Shown here piece after piece: positions 36,891 to 46,388 of a stretch of DNA of 64,000 nt. Made by a program: the position numbers and the translations under genes. Position 1 is the first letter of the stretch. Every line of letters starts with the position of its first letter. Location: the NCBI RefSeq assembly GCF_900130015.1, contig NZ_FQXS01000010.1, positions 108,724-172,723 on the forward strand, given 5' to 3'. The notes under the pieces are model-generated. The model saw only the letters and a program-made list of their open reading frames with translations. It did not search any database and was not told where the DNA came from. This DNA comes from Desulfofustis glycolicus DSM 9705. GTDB taxonomy: Bacteria; Desulfobacterota; Desulfobulbia; Desulfobulbales; Desulfocapsaceae.

Positions 36891-38186
36891 GCCACGTGCC
36901 TCGAGCGGGATAAACGGCCGGTTGACGATACCCTGATACACCTGGCGGGGCCGTCCGATCCTGCTGCTGTCCTTGTCCGAGTTCATCTCCTGCCAGTGAG
37001 CGATCCAGCCCGGCAACCGGCCGAGGGCGAACATCACGGTGAACATGTTGGTGGGGATGCCCATCGCCCGGTAGATGATACCCGAGTAGAAGTCGACGTT
37101 CGGATAGAGGTTTCGTTCCTGGAAATACTCGTCTTCACTGACGCGCTGTTCGAGTTCCATGGCGATATCGAGCAGCGGATCCTCGATTTCCAGCGAACCG
37201 AGAACGTCGTGACAAATCTTTTTGGTAATTTCCGCCCGTGGATCGTAGGTTCGGTAGACCCGATGCCCGAAACCGGTCAGCCGGTAGGGGTTGTCCGGAT
37301 CCTTGGCCATGGAGATGTATTTTTCAAAGTCTCTGCCGTCGGCGAGGATTGACTCAAGCATCCGGATTACGGCCACGTTGGCTCCACCGTGCAATGACCC
37401 CCAGAGGGCATTGATGCCGGCCGAGATGGAAGGATACAGGCCGACACCGGCGCTACCCACCAACCGTACCGTCGACGTCGAACAGTTCTGTTCGTGATCG
37501 GCATGCAGGATGAGCAATTTATTCAGGGCGGCGACGAGAACCGGTTCGATCTTGTAGGGCATGTTCGGCCGGTCGAACATCATGTTCAGGAAATTGGCGC
37601 CGTAGCTCAGGTCGGCGCGGGGATAGACGAGGGGGTGGCCCATATTTTTCTTGTACGAGAACGCGGCGATGGTCCGTATCTTCGAGACCAGACGGGCGGT
37701 CGTCGTGGTAATCCCGCCGTAGGGGTCTTCTTCCCGGTCCATTTCCGGGTAAAAATCATGAAGGCTGCCGACCATCGTCGACAGGATCGACATCGGTGAG
37801 GCGTGCGGCGGGAAATGATCGAAGAAGTGGATCATGTCCTCGTGGATCAGGGCGAATTTACCCATGTCGTACTTGAACGTGTCCAACTCCTCATAGGTCG
37901 GCAACTCGCCGGTCAGCAGGAGATAGGCGACCTCGACGAAGAGACAGTTTTCGGCCAGTTCGACGATATCGTAGCCGCGATAGCGAAGAACGCCGTTTTC
38001 ACCATCCAGATAGGTGATGCGCGACTCACAGGAACCGGTGTTCATGAAGCCGCTGTCCAGGGTGATAAAGCCGGTGTCGCGGAGTAGGGAGCGGATGTCG
38101 ATCGCCCTCTCCCCGGTGGTGCTCTCGATGATCGGAAGTTCGTGGGTAGTGCCGTCAACGATCAGGCGCGCATTTTGGTTTGACAT
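36888..38186 (-). CDS. gltA: Citrate synthase
   Basis: A 432-residue citrate synthase of the longer, Gram-negative (type II) kind, with an N-terminal beta-rich extension (RLIVDGTTHELPIIESTTGERAIDI). It condenses acetyl-CoA and oxaloacetate. Active-site landmarks are LHADHEQNCSTSTVRLVGSAG, SLHGGANVAV and GFGHRVYRTYDPRA. The ATG at 38186 has GGAGGATTTCCG upstream; the frame is open to 38228. In a sulfate reducer it can serve biosynthesis or complete oxidation; the context does not decide. Si versus Re stereospecificity: the sequence is of the common Si family. Confidence 0.95.
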   Translation of the reverse strand: MSNQNARLIVDGTTHELPIIESTTGERAIDIRSLLRDTGFITLDSGFMNTGSCESRITYLDGENGVLRYRGYDIVELAENCLFVEVAYLLLTGELPTYEELDTFKYDMGKFALIHEDMIHFFDHFPPHASPMSILSTMVGSLHDFYPEMDREEDPYGGITTTTARLVSKIRTIAAFSYKKNMGHPLVYPRADLSYGANFLNMMFDRPNMPYKIEPVLVAALNKLLILHADHEQNCSTSTVRLVGSAGVGLYPSISAGINALWGSLHGGANVAVIRMLESILADGRDFEKYISMAKDPDNPYRLTGFGHRVYRTYDPRAEITKKICHDVLGSLEIEDPLLDIAMELEQRVSEDEYFQERNLYPNVDFYSGIIYRAMGIPTNMFTVMFALGRLPGWIAHWQEMNSDKDSSRIGRPRQVYQGIVNRPFIPLEARG

Positions 38187-38386
38187 CGGAAATCCTCCAT
38201 AAATCCTGATAATTACCGTATCTGTCATCGGGATAGCACGCCGTCTGCAACAGATCGTCGGTCAGATGGAATACGGGACCGTCAGGCTGATCCGGGATTA
38301 TCAGTCGTGTCGTCCGGGCGAATCGTTCTTGCCGCTGTGGACAGATGCATCGGCAGCCGGCTGGCTGCGCGTGGAGAAAATGGTGC

Positions 38387-38416
38387 TTGAATGAATCGGA
38401 ACTGACGTACTATAGT
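38387..38416 (+). promoter_or_regulatory. Promoter of the zinc-cysteine protein gene
   Basis: TTGAAT and TATAGT are 18 bp apart, about 100 bp before the ATG at 38521. Confidence 0.5.
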
Positions 38417-38520
38417 CTGAACAGTGTCGTATTTCAATTCTTCTTTTTCTGGGTCGGGGAGCGGTTCGGACCCGAAACAAAGAAGGGCAAATCGGAAAGA
38501 TCAGCAGTGGAAGGTATTGT

Positions 38521-39246
38521 ATGAGCGGTCTGCAGAGAGAGCTTGATCGTTTGACCATTGAGGAGCTCGTTCGCTACGTGGTTACGGATGAGGAGTTGCC
38601 GGCGGCGCTCGCCCTGGTACAACGTTTCGGCGATCAGCACCTCGCCGCTCCGGTGCTGCGCAGTTACTATGAAGTAGTGCCTGAGGGGCGAGAGGAGATG
38701 GTCGTCGACTTGCGACTTGTCGCCCGGCAGGCGGGGATTGCGCTGATTGCGCTGGCCACCACCGGACACCGCTATCTCTATCTGAGTTCGGCGGGGGAGG
38801 CTCTTTTCCTCGGGAATTATGACCGTGGGGTTGAGGATGAAGCGGTGTTGGAGTTGTTCGGTTACCGGAACAGAGAGGAGTTTCTGGCCCAGGTGGGGCC
38901 ATTTTCCGAACTGCCGCCGCTGCCGGTAGAAGATGATGCGCCCGAACTTGTGACCTGCGCCGCCTGCGGCGTTTTGTCCGGCGAGCTGCACATCTTCGGC
39001 TGTCCGGTGGAGCTGTGCCCCTGGTGCGAGGGACAGCTGAGCCGCTGTAATTGCCGGTTCGATCAGCTCGGCGTCGATCGGGTCGAGAGCGAAGAACAGC
39101 TGGAACACTTTGCCGAGATGCTCGAGGCCAAAGGCAGGATCGCCTTTGAAAAAGAGCAGAACCCGTCTTATCCGGTGGCCGGGGAAGATGTCGGTCCGGC
39201 CGCTGCAGACGCTGCGGAGCGGCCGGACCGGGACGATGATGATTAG
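38521..39246 (+). CDS. Conserved-looking protein with a cysteine-rich zinc module
   Basis: A 241-residue protein I cannot assign to a family. Residues 1-125 are helical with the pattern LTIEELVRYVVTDEELPAALALVQRFGDQHLAAPVLRSYYEV. Residues about 143-180 hold seven cysteines: CAACG, GCPVELCPWCEG and RCNC, a probable double zinc ribbon. The C-terminus is acidic and disordered (RPDRDDDD). There is no signal peptide or membrane segment. GGAAGG lies 6 nt before the ATG, and a promoter is visible upstream. It converges on hflC with a 1-bp gap. The cysteine pattern suggests a protein or nucleic-acid binding role. Confidence 0.75.
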   Translation: MSGLQRELDRLTIEELVRYVVTDEELPAALALVQRFGDQHLAAPVLRSYYEVVPEGREEMVVDLRLVARQAGIALIALATTGHRYLYLSSAGEALFLGNYDRGVEDEAVLELFGYRNREEFLAQVGPFSELPPLPVEDDAPELVTCAACGVLSGELHIFGCPVELCPWCEGQLSRCNCRFDQLGVDRVESEEQLEHFAEMLEAKGRIAFEKEQNPSYPVAGEDVGPAAADAAERPDRDDDD

Positions 39247-39247
39247 T

Positions 39248-40180
39248 TTAGTTTCTGGAACTGTTCTTCAAATAATGAAAGAGATCAGAATCGGAGGATA
39301 GTACCAGCGAGGTATTATCGCCGATCACCGACTCGTAGCTCTCCAATGTCTTCATAAAGGCGAAGAACTCCGGATCCTGGTTATAGGACTCACCGTAAAT
39401 CCGGGTGGCCTCGGCATCGGCCTCGCCTTTGATGAGCATCGCCTCCCGGTTGGCCCCGGAGGTGATTTCCCGCAGTTCGCGATCGACGGTACCGAGGATC
39501 CGAGCCTTCTGCCCCTCACCGGTCGAGCGCTTTTCGGCGGCGATCCGCTTGCGCTCGGAGATCATCCGGTTGTAGACGCTCTCTCGGACCGTATCGATAT
39601 AATTGACCCGCTTGAAGACCACGTCGAGCAGTTCGATGCCGTATTGCGGTGTTGCCCGGGCGGCGATTTCCAGTGCCTGGTCGGAAATCACGTCACGTCC
39701 CCGTTCCGGCGTGGTGCCCGGTTCCTGGTTGGACGGGCTCATGTTTTCGATCGACCAGTCGGAGCTGCGGATGATCTCGATCAGGTTGTTCTTGTTGACC
39801 ATGTCGCGCACCGTGCCGCCGATGATATCGTTGAGCAGTGACTGGGCCCGATCTACTGTCTTGACCGCCTGCAGGAAGGTCAGTGCGTCGGTGATCCGCC
39901 AGCGGGCGGTGACATCGAGGAAGACGAAGGTCTTGTCGTTGGTTGGAATCTGGTTCGGCTCGCCGTTCCAGATGACGATCCGTTTATCGAACTCGTTGAC
40001 CTGCTGCACGAACGGCATCTTGAAATAGATACCTGCCTCGGTTTTCGGCGTACCGATCGGTCTGCCGAACTGGGTGATCACCACCTGCTTGCCTTCCTCG
40101 ACGATGAAAAAGCCGTCGTAGACGACGACGATGCCGAGCAGGACCAGGCCGATCAGGAGAAAATTGGCTATTTGTTTCAT
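39248..40180 (-). CDS. hflC: HflC, SPFH-domain membrane protease modulator
   Basis: A 310-residue protein: one N-terminal membrane segment (FLLIGLVLLGIVVVYDGFFIV), then the SPFH/band-7 domain (VVITQFGRPIGTPKTEAGIYFKMPFVQQV) and a long helical region with EKRSTGEGQKARILGTVDRELREITSGANREAMLIKGEADAEATRIYGE. HflC and HflK form a large ring in the inner membrane that encloses and modulates FtsH. It is encoded 23 bp downstream of hflK, as in most bacteria. Confidence 0.95.
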   Translation of the reverse strand: MKQIANFLLIGLVLLGIVVVYDGFFIVEEGKQVVITQFGRPIGTPKTEAGIYFKMPFVQQVNEFDKRIVIWNGEPNQIPTNDKTFVFLDVTARWRITDALTFLQAVKTVDRAQSLLNDIIGGTVRDMVNKNNLIEIIRSSDWSIENMSPSNQEPGTTPERGRDVISDQALEIAARATPQYGIELLDVVFKRVNYIDTVRESVYNRMISERKRIAAEKRSTGEGQKARILGTVDRELREITSGANREAMLIKGEADAEATRIYGESYNQDPEFFAFMKTLESYESVIGDNTSLVLSSDSDLFHYLKNSSRN

Positions 40181-40203
40181 GGTATATCCTTTGCTCGTAT
40201 TGG

Positions 40204-41319
40204 TTACTGTCCGTCCTGGACCGGCGGCTTTGCGGCGGAGCGGAGATTCAGCAGCGGCAGCGGGCCCTGTTGACCTTCATCGATAACGTAGACCGTCTCG
40301 ACGCTGGGCAGCGCTCTCTGCATGGTCTCCAGGTACATGCGCTTCCTGGTGACTTCGGGGGCGTTGCGGTATTCCTTGAGGATATCGAGGAACCGGGCCG
40401 CGGCGCCCTCCGCGTCATTGATCCGCTCCTTGGCGTAGCCATAGGCCTCCTCGACGATCTTCAGCGCGTTACCGCGGGCGGCCGGAATGACCCGGTTGTA
40501 TTGCTCTTCAGCTTCGTTGACGAGCCGCTTCATATCCTGGTCGGCCTCGTTGACCTCGTTAAAGGCCGGTTTGACCGGGTCGGGTGGATTGATGTCCTGG
40601 AACTGCACGGCGACGAGATCGACGCCTGTTTCCAGGAACGTCAGTTCCCGCTGCAGCTCGTCCCGCACCGCGGCGGCCAGCAGGTCGCGGTTGCTCAGCA
40701 CGTAGTCGAAATCCATGTTGCCGACGATCCGTCGGGTAACGCTTTCCGACAGGTCGAAGACGGCCTGTTTGACGTCCTGGACCTTGAACAGGTAGTTGAT
40801 CGGATCGTTGATCCGGTACTGGACGATCCAGGCAACGTTGATGACGTTGGTATCGGCGGTCAGCATCAGCGATTCCATGTCGTAGGCCCGGCTTTCGAAG
40901 GAGGAGCGCTGGCCGCCCTGGGTGGAGCGGAAGCCGAATTCCAATTTCTGGATCTGGCGCACGTTGACCTTGTAGAGGTGCTCGAGATACGGGATCTTCA
41001 GATGCAGGCCGGGCTCGGCGGTTCGGTTGTATTCACCGAAACGCAGCACGACGCCGACTTCGTTCGGTGCCACCTTGTAGAACGACTGATAGGCGCCTTG
41101 CAAAATGACGACGATCAGTGCAAGGATCAGAACCTTGCCGATAATGGAGAACGGATTGGTCGGTCCTCGTTGTGAGGAGGGTTCGTCATCGCCTGATCGG
41201 GGCTTTTTCGATTCCGAAAAATAGTCCTGCACTTTCTTGATCAATTGGGCGATAAACTCCTCCGGTGTCTGGGGGCGCTTTTTCCTGCCCCAGGGAGGTT
41301 GTTGATCGTTGTTGGCCAT
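40204..41319 (-). CDS. hflK: HflK, SPFH-domain membrane protease modulator
   Basis: A 371-residue protein. The N-terminal cytoplasmic segment is Pro/Lys-rich (NDQQPPWGRKKRPQTPEEF), followed by one membrane segment (IIGKVLILALIVVILQGAYQSFY). The SPFH domain begins VAPNEVGVVLRFGEYNRTAEPGLHLKIPYLE, and the C-terminal helix contains YNRVIPAARGNALKIVEEAYGYAKERINDAEG. It partners HflC. ATG at 41319 with GGAG 7 nt upstream; a TTG at 41322 is also in frame. Confidence 0.95.
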   Translation of the reverse strand: MANNDQQPPWGRKKRPQTPEEFIAQLIKKVQDYFSESKKPRSGDDEPSSQRGPTNPFSIIGKVLILALIVVILQGAYQSFYKVAPNEVGVVLRFGEYNRTAEPGLHLKIPYLEHLYKVNVRQIQKLEFGFRSTQGGQRSSFESRAYDMESLMLTADTNVINVAWIVQYRINDPINYLFKVQDVKQAVFDLSESVTRRIVGNMDFDYVLSNRDLLAAAVRDELQRELTFLETGVDLVAVQFQDINPPDPVKPAFNEVNEADQDMKRLVNEAEEQYNRVIPAARGNALKIVEEAYGYAKERINDAEGAAARFLDILKEYRNAPEVTRKRMYLETMQRALPSVETVYVIDEGQQGPLPLLNLRSAAKPPVQDGQ

Positions 41320-41566
41320 CAAAGGTCTCCTGTCTGTCTATTGTTTACAGCGGCAACCGGGCCGGGGGCTGCCCCGGTCGGTCGAAATTAATCGAACGTT
41401 CCGTTCACCGGTGTGGTGCGCTCCGGCGAATCGGGACGATCGATGGTTGGCAGAGGTATTTGCTAAACGTACGTATGCTTGGTAACAAATCAAGGTGAAG
41501 GGTAATCGAAAATGAGCAATTAGACAAGCAGAGTCGGCTGCGATTGGCGGCAGCCGTGCGGTGATA

Positions 41567-42484
41567 TCAATAAACAGGAGGGGCCAACGCCCGATTCCAG
41601 CTGATTATCACCAGGGCGGCAGCCGTCAGCAGGCAGCAGGTCTGGATAAAGGACGAATGCTGAGCTGACCGAAGCGGTCTGCTGCTTAGCAGCAAGCCGC
41701 ACAGCAGACCGGCGAGCAGACCGAACAGGTGGCCGCCGAGATCGGTACGCGCTCCGGAACTTCCGAGCATGGCCAGCAGCGCCGCACCAGCAAGAACCGG
41801 GATGAGCATCCGGGGAGCAAACAGGGTGCGATAGGCCAACATCTGGTGGGCGGAGAGCATGCCGATCATGCTGAAGACCGCGGTGGAAAAACCGACGAAG
41901 AGGTGATCGCCGCCATGGATCTGGACATTGACGAAGTTGCCGAGCATGCCCGACACCAGCACCGCCAGCAGGCCGACGCCGGTGCCGTGGATCTGCAAGA
42001 AGAAATGGAGCAGGAAGCCGCCGATCAGGCAATTGCCTGCCAGGTGAGCGAAATCGGCGTGCAGGGTCAGTGCCGTGAGCAGCCGGTACCACTGGCCGTC
42101 GTAGATAATTGCCGACGCGTCACCGGCACCGCCGCCAAACCATGGTGAATCCGGGCGCCAGGGGCCGGTGACCAGGTAGAAGACGGCCAGCGCTCCGCTG
42201 AGCAGGATGGATGGTGGCGTGCTGCCGGAGGAGGCGGTCGGGGCGGGCAGCCGAGGAGGTGGCGGCCAATCGTGGTTTTCCTGGAAATAGTCTTCCAGTT
42301 CCCTCGCTGCGCGGGCGGCGGTCGCATTATCGACAACAAGAGCGATTGCGCCGTCCGGTTGCCGTCTGAGTCGATGCTCGATTGCGGTGGCCGACAGAAC
42401 CAGCGAACAGGTCTCGATCATCGAGGAGTCGGTGGCCGTTATGATGATCGTTTCATCAGTTGTCGCTTCGGTGGGCTGATCCAT
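41567..42484 (-). CDS. Rhomboid-family intramembrane serine protease
   Basis: A 305-residue protein. The N-terminal cytoplasmic domain (about 1-75: LVLSATAIEHRLRRQPDGAIALVVDNATAARAARELEDYFQEN) resembles the DUF2007-like or GlpG-type regulatory domain. Six or so membrane segments follow. The first conserved motif is HLAGNCLIGGFLLHFF (usually HxxxNxxxL). The catalytic serine is in VGFSTAVFSMIG, where the usual GxSG appears as GFST, and the catalytic histidine is in DLGGHLFGLLAG. The Ser-His dyad is present, so cleavage of membrane proteins is plausible. The substrate is unknown. Confidence 0.88.
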   Translation of the reverse strand: MDQPTEATTDETIIITATDSSMIETCSLVLSATAIEHRLRRQPDGAIALVVDNATAARAARELEDYFQENHDWPPPPRLPAPTASSGSTPPSILLSGALAVFYLVTGPWRPDSPWFGGGAGDASAIIYDGQWYRLLTALTLHADFAHLAGNCLIGGFLLHFFLQIHGTGVGLLAVLVSGMLGNFVNVQIHGGDHLFVGFSTAVFSMIGMLSAHQMLAYRTLFAPRMLIPVLAGAALLAMLGSSGARTDLGGHLFGLLAGLLCGLLLSSRPLRSAQHSSFIQTCCLLTAAALVIISWNRALAPPVY

Positions 42485-42558
42485 GCGGCAACGATAATAC
42501 AGAACGGGCGGAAAGCAAAAGGGCGGGCCGGTGCTCCTGAAACATAGTGCAGATACCC

Positions 42559-42602
42559 AAAAAAAGGGGCAGCGGCCTCCTCGCAGAGGAGAACGTTGCC
42601 CC
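42559..42602 (-). terminator. Terminator of pckA
   Basis: On the minus strand GGGGCA pairs with TGCCCC around an inner CTCCTC/GAGGAG stem with a 3-base loop, followed by seven Ts. Confidence 0.75.
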
Positions 42603-42629
42603 CCGTTTCGGGCAGGGTCGTCAGCGGAT

Positions 42630-44585
42630 TTAAGCGAGTTGCTTCGGGTGAACGATCGGCCCGTAGGCTTCTTTCAGCTTGGTCAGTTCCGCCTGTTGCC
42701 GGCGATACACCTCGAACAGTTTGGCCGGCAGATTCTCTTCCTTGCCGTACGCCTCGGTCTGCAGTTCGAGGCGGTGGAGGATGTTGTCAATATAGAGCGA
42801 GAATTGTTTGTCGTAGAGCGATTCGGGATATTCTTTGTTGATCTCGGCAAACAAAGCTTTCAGATCATCGTAACGGGGCAGGTAGCCGATCGGCGTCTCG
42901 ATGCCCGTCACGTCGCCGTGCGCGAAGCGCTCCAGCCAGCCGAGCCAGACCTTGACGTCGCGTTTTTCGCCGAGCAGCTTGTTGCCCGAACCGCCCCGGT
43001 TGCCGTCGGTCAGGAAATAGTTGAGCCCAGCCATGACCGGACGGCCGGCGGCAGAGATTTTTTCTGAATTGAAAAATACGAACTGGGCTTCCATGTAATC
43101 GGCTAGTGAGCCGGGGATGAACGGCGCATTGGCCCACGGTTGTCGCCGGACACCGGTGACGCCGACCTCGGTGGCGGTGGCCTGGGAGACGATGGAAGCG
43201 CCGATGACCACACCCTCGTCCATGGTACGGGCGGCCCACACCGGCGGCATGGTGTCGCTGTCGCGGCCGGAATAGGTGAAGACTCTGATCGGCACGCCGG
43301 CGGGGTCTTCAGCAGCCTCGGTGGCATGGTTGGCGATGGCCGAGGCGAGCAGCGTGCAGCGGGAGTTTTTGTGCGACATCGGTATCGGTTTGCCGTTGGC
43401 ATCGGTCTTACCCGGGGACCATTCGCCCTGAAAGTTGACACCGCGCTCCGGCACCGATTCGCCGTTGCCGACCCAGTGCGGTACGCCGTGCTCGTCGATC
43501 AGCACGTTGGACCAGATGACCTCGGTGCCGTCGCCGCGCAGACACTCCATCAGGTAGGGATCGCCCTCGCGATTGACATCCTCGACAATGCCGAAGATGC
43601 CTTTCTCCGGGTTGATGGCGCGGATCGTGCCGTCGGCGGCGATCCAGATCTGGGCCAGGTCGTCACCGACAAAATGACTGCCCACCATCGCCGTGGTCGT
43701 TTTGCCGCAGCCCGACGGTGCAGCGCCGGCACAGAAGTTGACACGCCCGCCGGGACCGGTCAAGCCGGTGATAAACATGTGTTCGGATAATTGTTCCTCC
43801 TTTTTGTGATAGGTGGCGTAATCGACGCAGAAGCGGTGATTGCCTTTTTTCATCAACAGCGTATTGCCGGCGTAGGTACAATAGGTGGAAAACGTGGTAA
43901 GCCAGCTGCGGTCCATCAGGATACGGGCATTCGGAACGTCTTCGGGCCGGTTTTTTCCTTCCGAATGAAGATTGGTGAAGAAGATGTTTGCCCGCTCGGC
44001 CTCCCGGTCGAACTGATCATAACAGTTGCGATAGAGCAGTTCAGCCGAATGCAGCACATAAGCCGATGACGACATCTCGATCGCCGGCACGGCGGCCTCG
44101 GCACCGACCGGACCGCGGCTGTAAAAGCCGATGATCATGGTCATGCCGTCCATGATGCCGGTCATGTATTGGCGGACGTACTGGGTGGCCTCGTCCCTGA
44201 GCAGCAACTTAGCCAGTGAGCTGATTTTTTCCCCTTCATTGATGATGTAGTAGGTTTGGTTGACCAGACGGGCCTGGTCCTCGGGGAGGTCGAAATGGAT
44301 GGTGTGACCCGGTTTGGCCAGTTTTTTCTCTTCACCTTTGTGCAGGGCATGCTCTCTGATCCATTGGACATCTTCAGGACTGCCGGAGTTGATGAAGACC
44401 GCGGCGGGCTTGCAGATCACAATGGAGTTTGCAATCTTGATCAGGGCGTCAACCGTGGTGATCGGTGACAGCTTTTGCAGATTGGCTTTGTCCAAGGATT
44501 TTTCCAGGACCGCCTGGGCGTCCTCCAGGGACGTGATTCCACCGACAGCTGTCAGGATATCGGAACCTTTGTTCAATTCGAGCAT
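42630..44585 (-). CDS. pckA: Phosphoenolpyruvate carboxykinase (GTP)
   Basis: A 651-residue enzyme that interconverts oxaloacetate + GTP with PEP + GDP + CO2. The size and FCAGAAPSGCGKTTTAMVGSHFVGDD (kinase-1a P-loop with the reactive cysteine seen in GTP enzymes) separate it from the shorter ATP form. RGPVGAEAAVPAIEMSSSAYV and SHKNSRCTLLASAIANH are also characteristic. The ATG at 44585 is preceded by AAGGAG. A clear promoter lies at 44767-44795 and a terminator after the stop, so the gene is monocistronic. It feeds gluconeogenesis from the TCA intermediates. Confidence 0.96.
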   Translation of the reverse strand: MLELNKGSDILTAVGGITSLEDAQAVLEKSLDKANLQKLSPITTVDALIKIANSIVICKPAAVFINSGSPEDVQWIREHALHKGEEKKLAKPGHTIHFDLPEDQARLVNQTYYIINEGEKISSLAKLLLRDEATQYVRQYMTGIMDGMTMIIGFYSRGPVGAEAAVPAIEMSSSAYVLHSAELLYRNCYDQFDREAERANIFFTNLHSEGKNRPEDVPNARILMDRSWLTTFSTYCTYAGNTLLMKKGNHRFCVDYATYHKKEEQLSEHMFITGLTGPGGRVNFCAGAAPSGCGKTTTAMVGSHFVGDDLAQIWIAADGTIRAINPEKGIFGIVEDVNREGDPYLMECLRGDGTEVIWSNVLIDEHGVPHWVGNGESVPERGVNFQGEWSPGKTDANGKPIPMSHKNSRCTLLASAIANHATEAAEDPAGVPIRVFTYSGRDSDTMPPVWAARTMDEGVVIGASIVSQATATEVGVTGVRRQPWANAPFIPGSLADYMEAQFVFFNSEKISAAGRPVMAGLNYFLTDGNRGGSGNKLLGEKRDVKVWLGWLERFAHGDVTGIETPIGYLPRYDDLKALFAEINKEYPESLYDKQFSLYIDNILHRLELQTEAYGKEENLPAKLFEVYRRQQAELTKLKEAYGPIVHPKQLA

Positions 44586-44766
44586 GCTTGACTCCTTCTT
44601 GCTTTGGATAATATGAATAGTGTTCCGGTTATCGAAAACCGAGCGCCTCTCCAGCTCATCCGCCGGTTTGTCAGGGCGACACGGCGTTCCGCGCGTTCGG
44701 ATCGGGCGACCGGCGACCGTCACCGCGCCGCTACCCGGAGCACTGCAGTTATGTGCAGTAGCCCGA

Positions 44767-44795
44767 ATAATAAGAGTTTCTTATTGGCCAGTCAA
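44767..44795 (-). promoter_or_regulatory. Promoter of pckA
   Basis: On the minus strand TTGACT (44795-44790) and TATTAT (44772-44767) are separated by exactly 17 bp. Confidence 0.7.
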
Positions 44796-45006
44796 GGAGA
44801 GTTGATGGAGTGCTGCCGCTTTTATCGACAAGGGTTTGCGTCCGAAAAGCCGGCTACATGAACTGCTGACTCGCCCGCTGTGGCGCGAAATGCCTTTACA
44901 AAACACCAATTATGGGATACTTGAACGGCTCGGCGGGACACGGTATGCCATGCGCCGGGACAAACGAGTGGAGACAGCAGGGGAGAGAGGGGTGCATGGT
45001 GTCGGC

Positions 45007-45045
45007 AAAAAAAAAAGAGCTTGCAATCCTGACGATTGCAAGCTC
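45007..45045 (-). terminator. Terminator of tRNA-Leu
   Basis: GAGCTTGCAATC and GATTGCAAGCTC form a perfect 12-bp stem with a 5-base loop; on the minus strand ten Ts follow. Confidence 0.92.
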
Positions 45046-45056
45046 TCGATGTTTGC

Positions 45057-45143
45057 TGGTGCCGAAGAGAAGACTCGAACTTCCACGGGGAAACCCCCAC
45101 TAGACCCTGAACCTAGCGCGTCTACCAATTCCGCCACTTCGGC
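45057..45143 (-). tRNA. tRNA-Leu (CAG)
   Basis: An 87-base class II tRNA with the long variable arm of leucine tRNAs. The acceptor stem is GCCGAAG/CTTCGGC, the anticodon loop TTCAGGG gives CAG, and CCA is encoded. Confidence 0.95.
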
Positions 45144-45333
45144 ATTAGTGTTGGTGAATATGATTGTTGGACCTCGTTTTGTCAAGACTTTCTTCAATGC
45201 ACCCGAAAAAAGGGTTGTCTCCCCGATTTTCCGGTATTTTTTTTAACTTCGCCAGTGCTTGCAGCGTATCTTGCCAGGAGGCTGCAGCACCTGGAACGGA
45301 GACTGAAAAGAGGCCGATTTAACTTTATATACA

Positions 45334-46311
45334 ATGGAAATCATTCGTCATCTGCGAGATATCACCGCCCCGTTGCCCGGTGCCTGCGTAACCATCGGCA
45401 ACTTCGACGGTGTCCACCTCGGGCACCAGCAGTTGTTTAACGAGGTGGTCCAGCGGGCCGCGCGTAGCGGCGGCTGCTCCGTTGTGGTTACCTTCGACCC
45501 GCACCCGTTACGAGTCCTGCGGCCGGATGGAATCAAACTGATCTCGACCATAGAACAGAAAATCGAGCAGATCGACAGGGCCGGCATCGATGTCCTGGTG
45601 ATTATCCCGTTCGATCGCGCTTTTGCCGCCACGACCGCCGAGCAGTTCGTGCAGGAAATTCTGCTCAACACCATCGGTATGAGTGAATTGGTGGTCGGCT
45701 ATGATTATGCCTTTGGCAAGGGACGGAGCGGTGATACCTCTTTTTTGCAGGAACAGGGCCGCCGACAGGGATTTCCGGTCACCGTGGTGCCGCCGTTCTA
45801 TGAGAAGGGGATGCTGGTCAGTTCGACCAAAATCAGGCAACTCGTCCACGAGGGCCGGATGGTCGATGCCTGCCAGCTGCTCGGCCGGCCGTACCAGATT
45901 CGCGGTGTGGTCCAGGTCGGCAAGCGTCGGGGCGGCAAGGAGATCGGTTATCCCACCGCCAATTTGCAGGTCAACGAAGAGGACCTGATCCCGCGGATCG
46001 GGGTCTATGCGACCCAGGTCATCTGTGACAAGGTCTGCTACGGCGGCGTACTCAACATCGGCTACAATCCCACGTTTGCTGAAGGGCGGTTGGTTGCCGA
46101 GACGCATATTTTCGATTTCAACAAAGATATCTACGGTAAGCCGATCAGACTGAATCTGCTGAAATTCATCCGCGACGAGCGGAAGTTTTCCGGGATCAGC
46201 GAGTTGGCCGAGCAGATCGGGCGTGATGTCCTTGCTGCTCGCCGGTTTCTTGCCGCCGCTCAGCAGGGGTTGTCGACTTGTTGTGCAGCGGAAATCGAGC
46301 CGACGGATTAA
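45334..46311 (+). CDS. ribF: Bifunctional riboflavin kinase/FAD synthetase
   Basis: A 325-residue RibF. The N-terminal FAD synthetase domain starts VTIGNFDGVHLGHQQLF (HxGH-like nucleotidyltransferase motif) and includes SSTKIRQLVHEGRM. The C-terminal flavokinase domain has GKRRGGKEIGYPTANLQ and GVLNIGYNPTF. It converts riboflavin to FMN and FAD, the cofactors needed by AprA and QmoAB encoded nearby. No good ribosome binding site precedes the ATG, and a TATATAC sequence lies only about 5 bases upstream, so a very short leader is possible. Confidence 0.95.
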   Translation: MEIIRHLRDITAPLPGACVTIGNFDGVHLGHQQLFNEVVQRAARSGGCSVVVTFDPHPLRVLRPDGIKLISTIEQKIEQIDRAGIDVLVIIPFDRAFAATTAEQFVQEILLNTIGMSELVVGYDYAFGKGRSGDTSFLQEQGRRQGFPVTVVPPFYEKGMLVSSTKIRQLVHEGRMVDACQLLGRPYQIRGVVQVGKRRGGKEIGYPTANLQVNEEDLIPRIGVYATQVICDKVCYGGVLNIGYNPTFAEGRLVAETHIFDFNKDIYGKPIRLNLLKFIRDERKFSGISELAEQIGRDVLAARRFLAAAQQGLSTCCAAEIEPTD

Positions 46312-46388
46312 CCGGCTGATTTGTGATCGGTTTGGTTTTTCTGCTTGAAAGTGATCTCCAAGTGTCTATAGTGTTGCCGCAAAAAGAA

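Larger units (their letters stand above)
44586..45056. other. Intergenic region upstream of pckA
   Basis: 471 bp on the 5' side of pckA up to tRNA-Leu. It holds the pckA promoter, a leader of about 175 nt and the tRNA-Leu terminator. No supported gene was seen on either strand. Confidence 0.6.

Noticed and set aside
38266..38394. A 42-codon plus-strand frame (MEYGTVRLIRDY...) between gltA and the zinc-cysteine gene
   Set aside because: The translation looks protein-like, but there is no good ribosome binding site and its end overlaps the -35 box of the next promoter; could be a relic.
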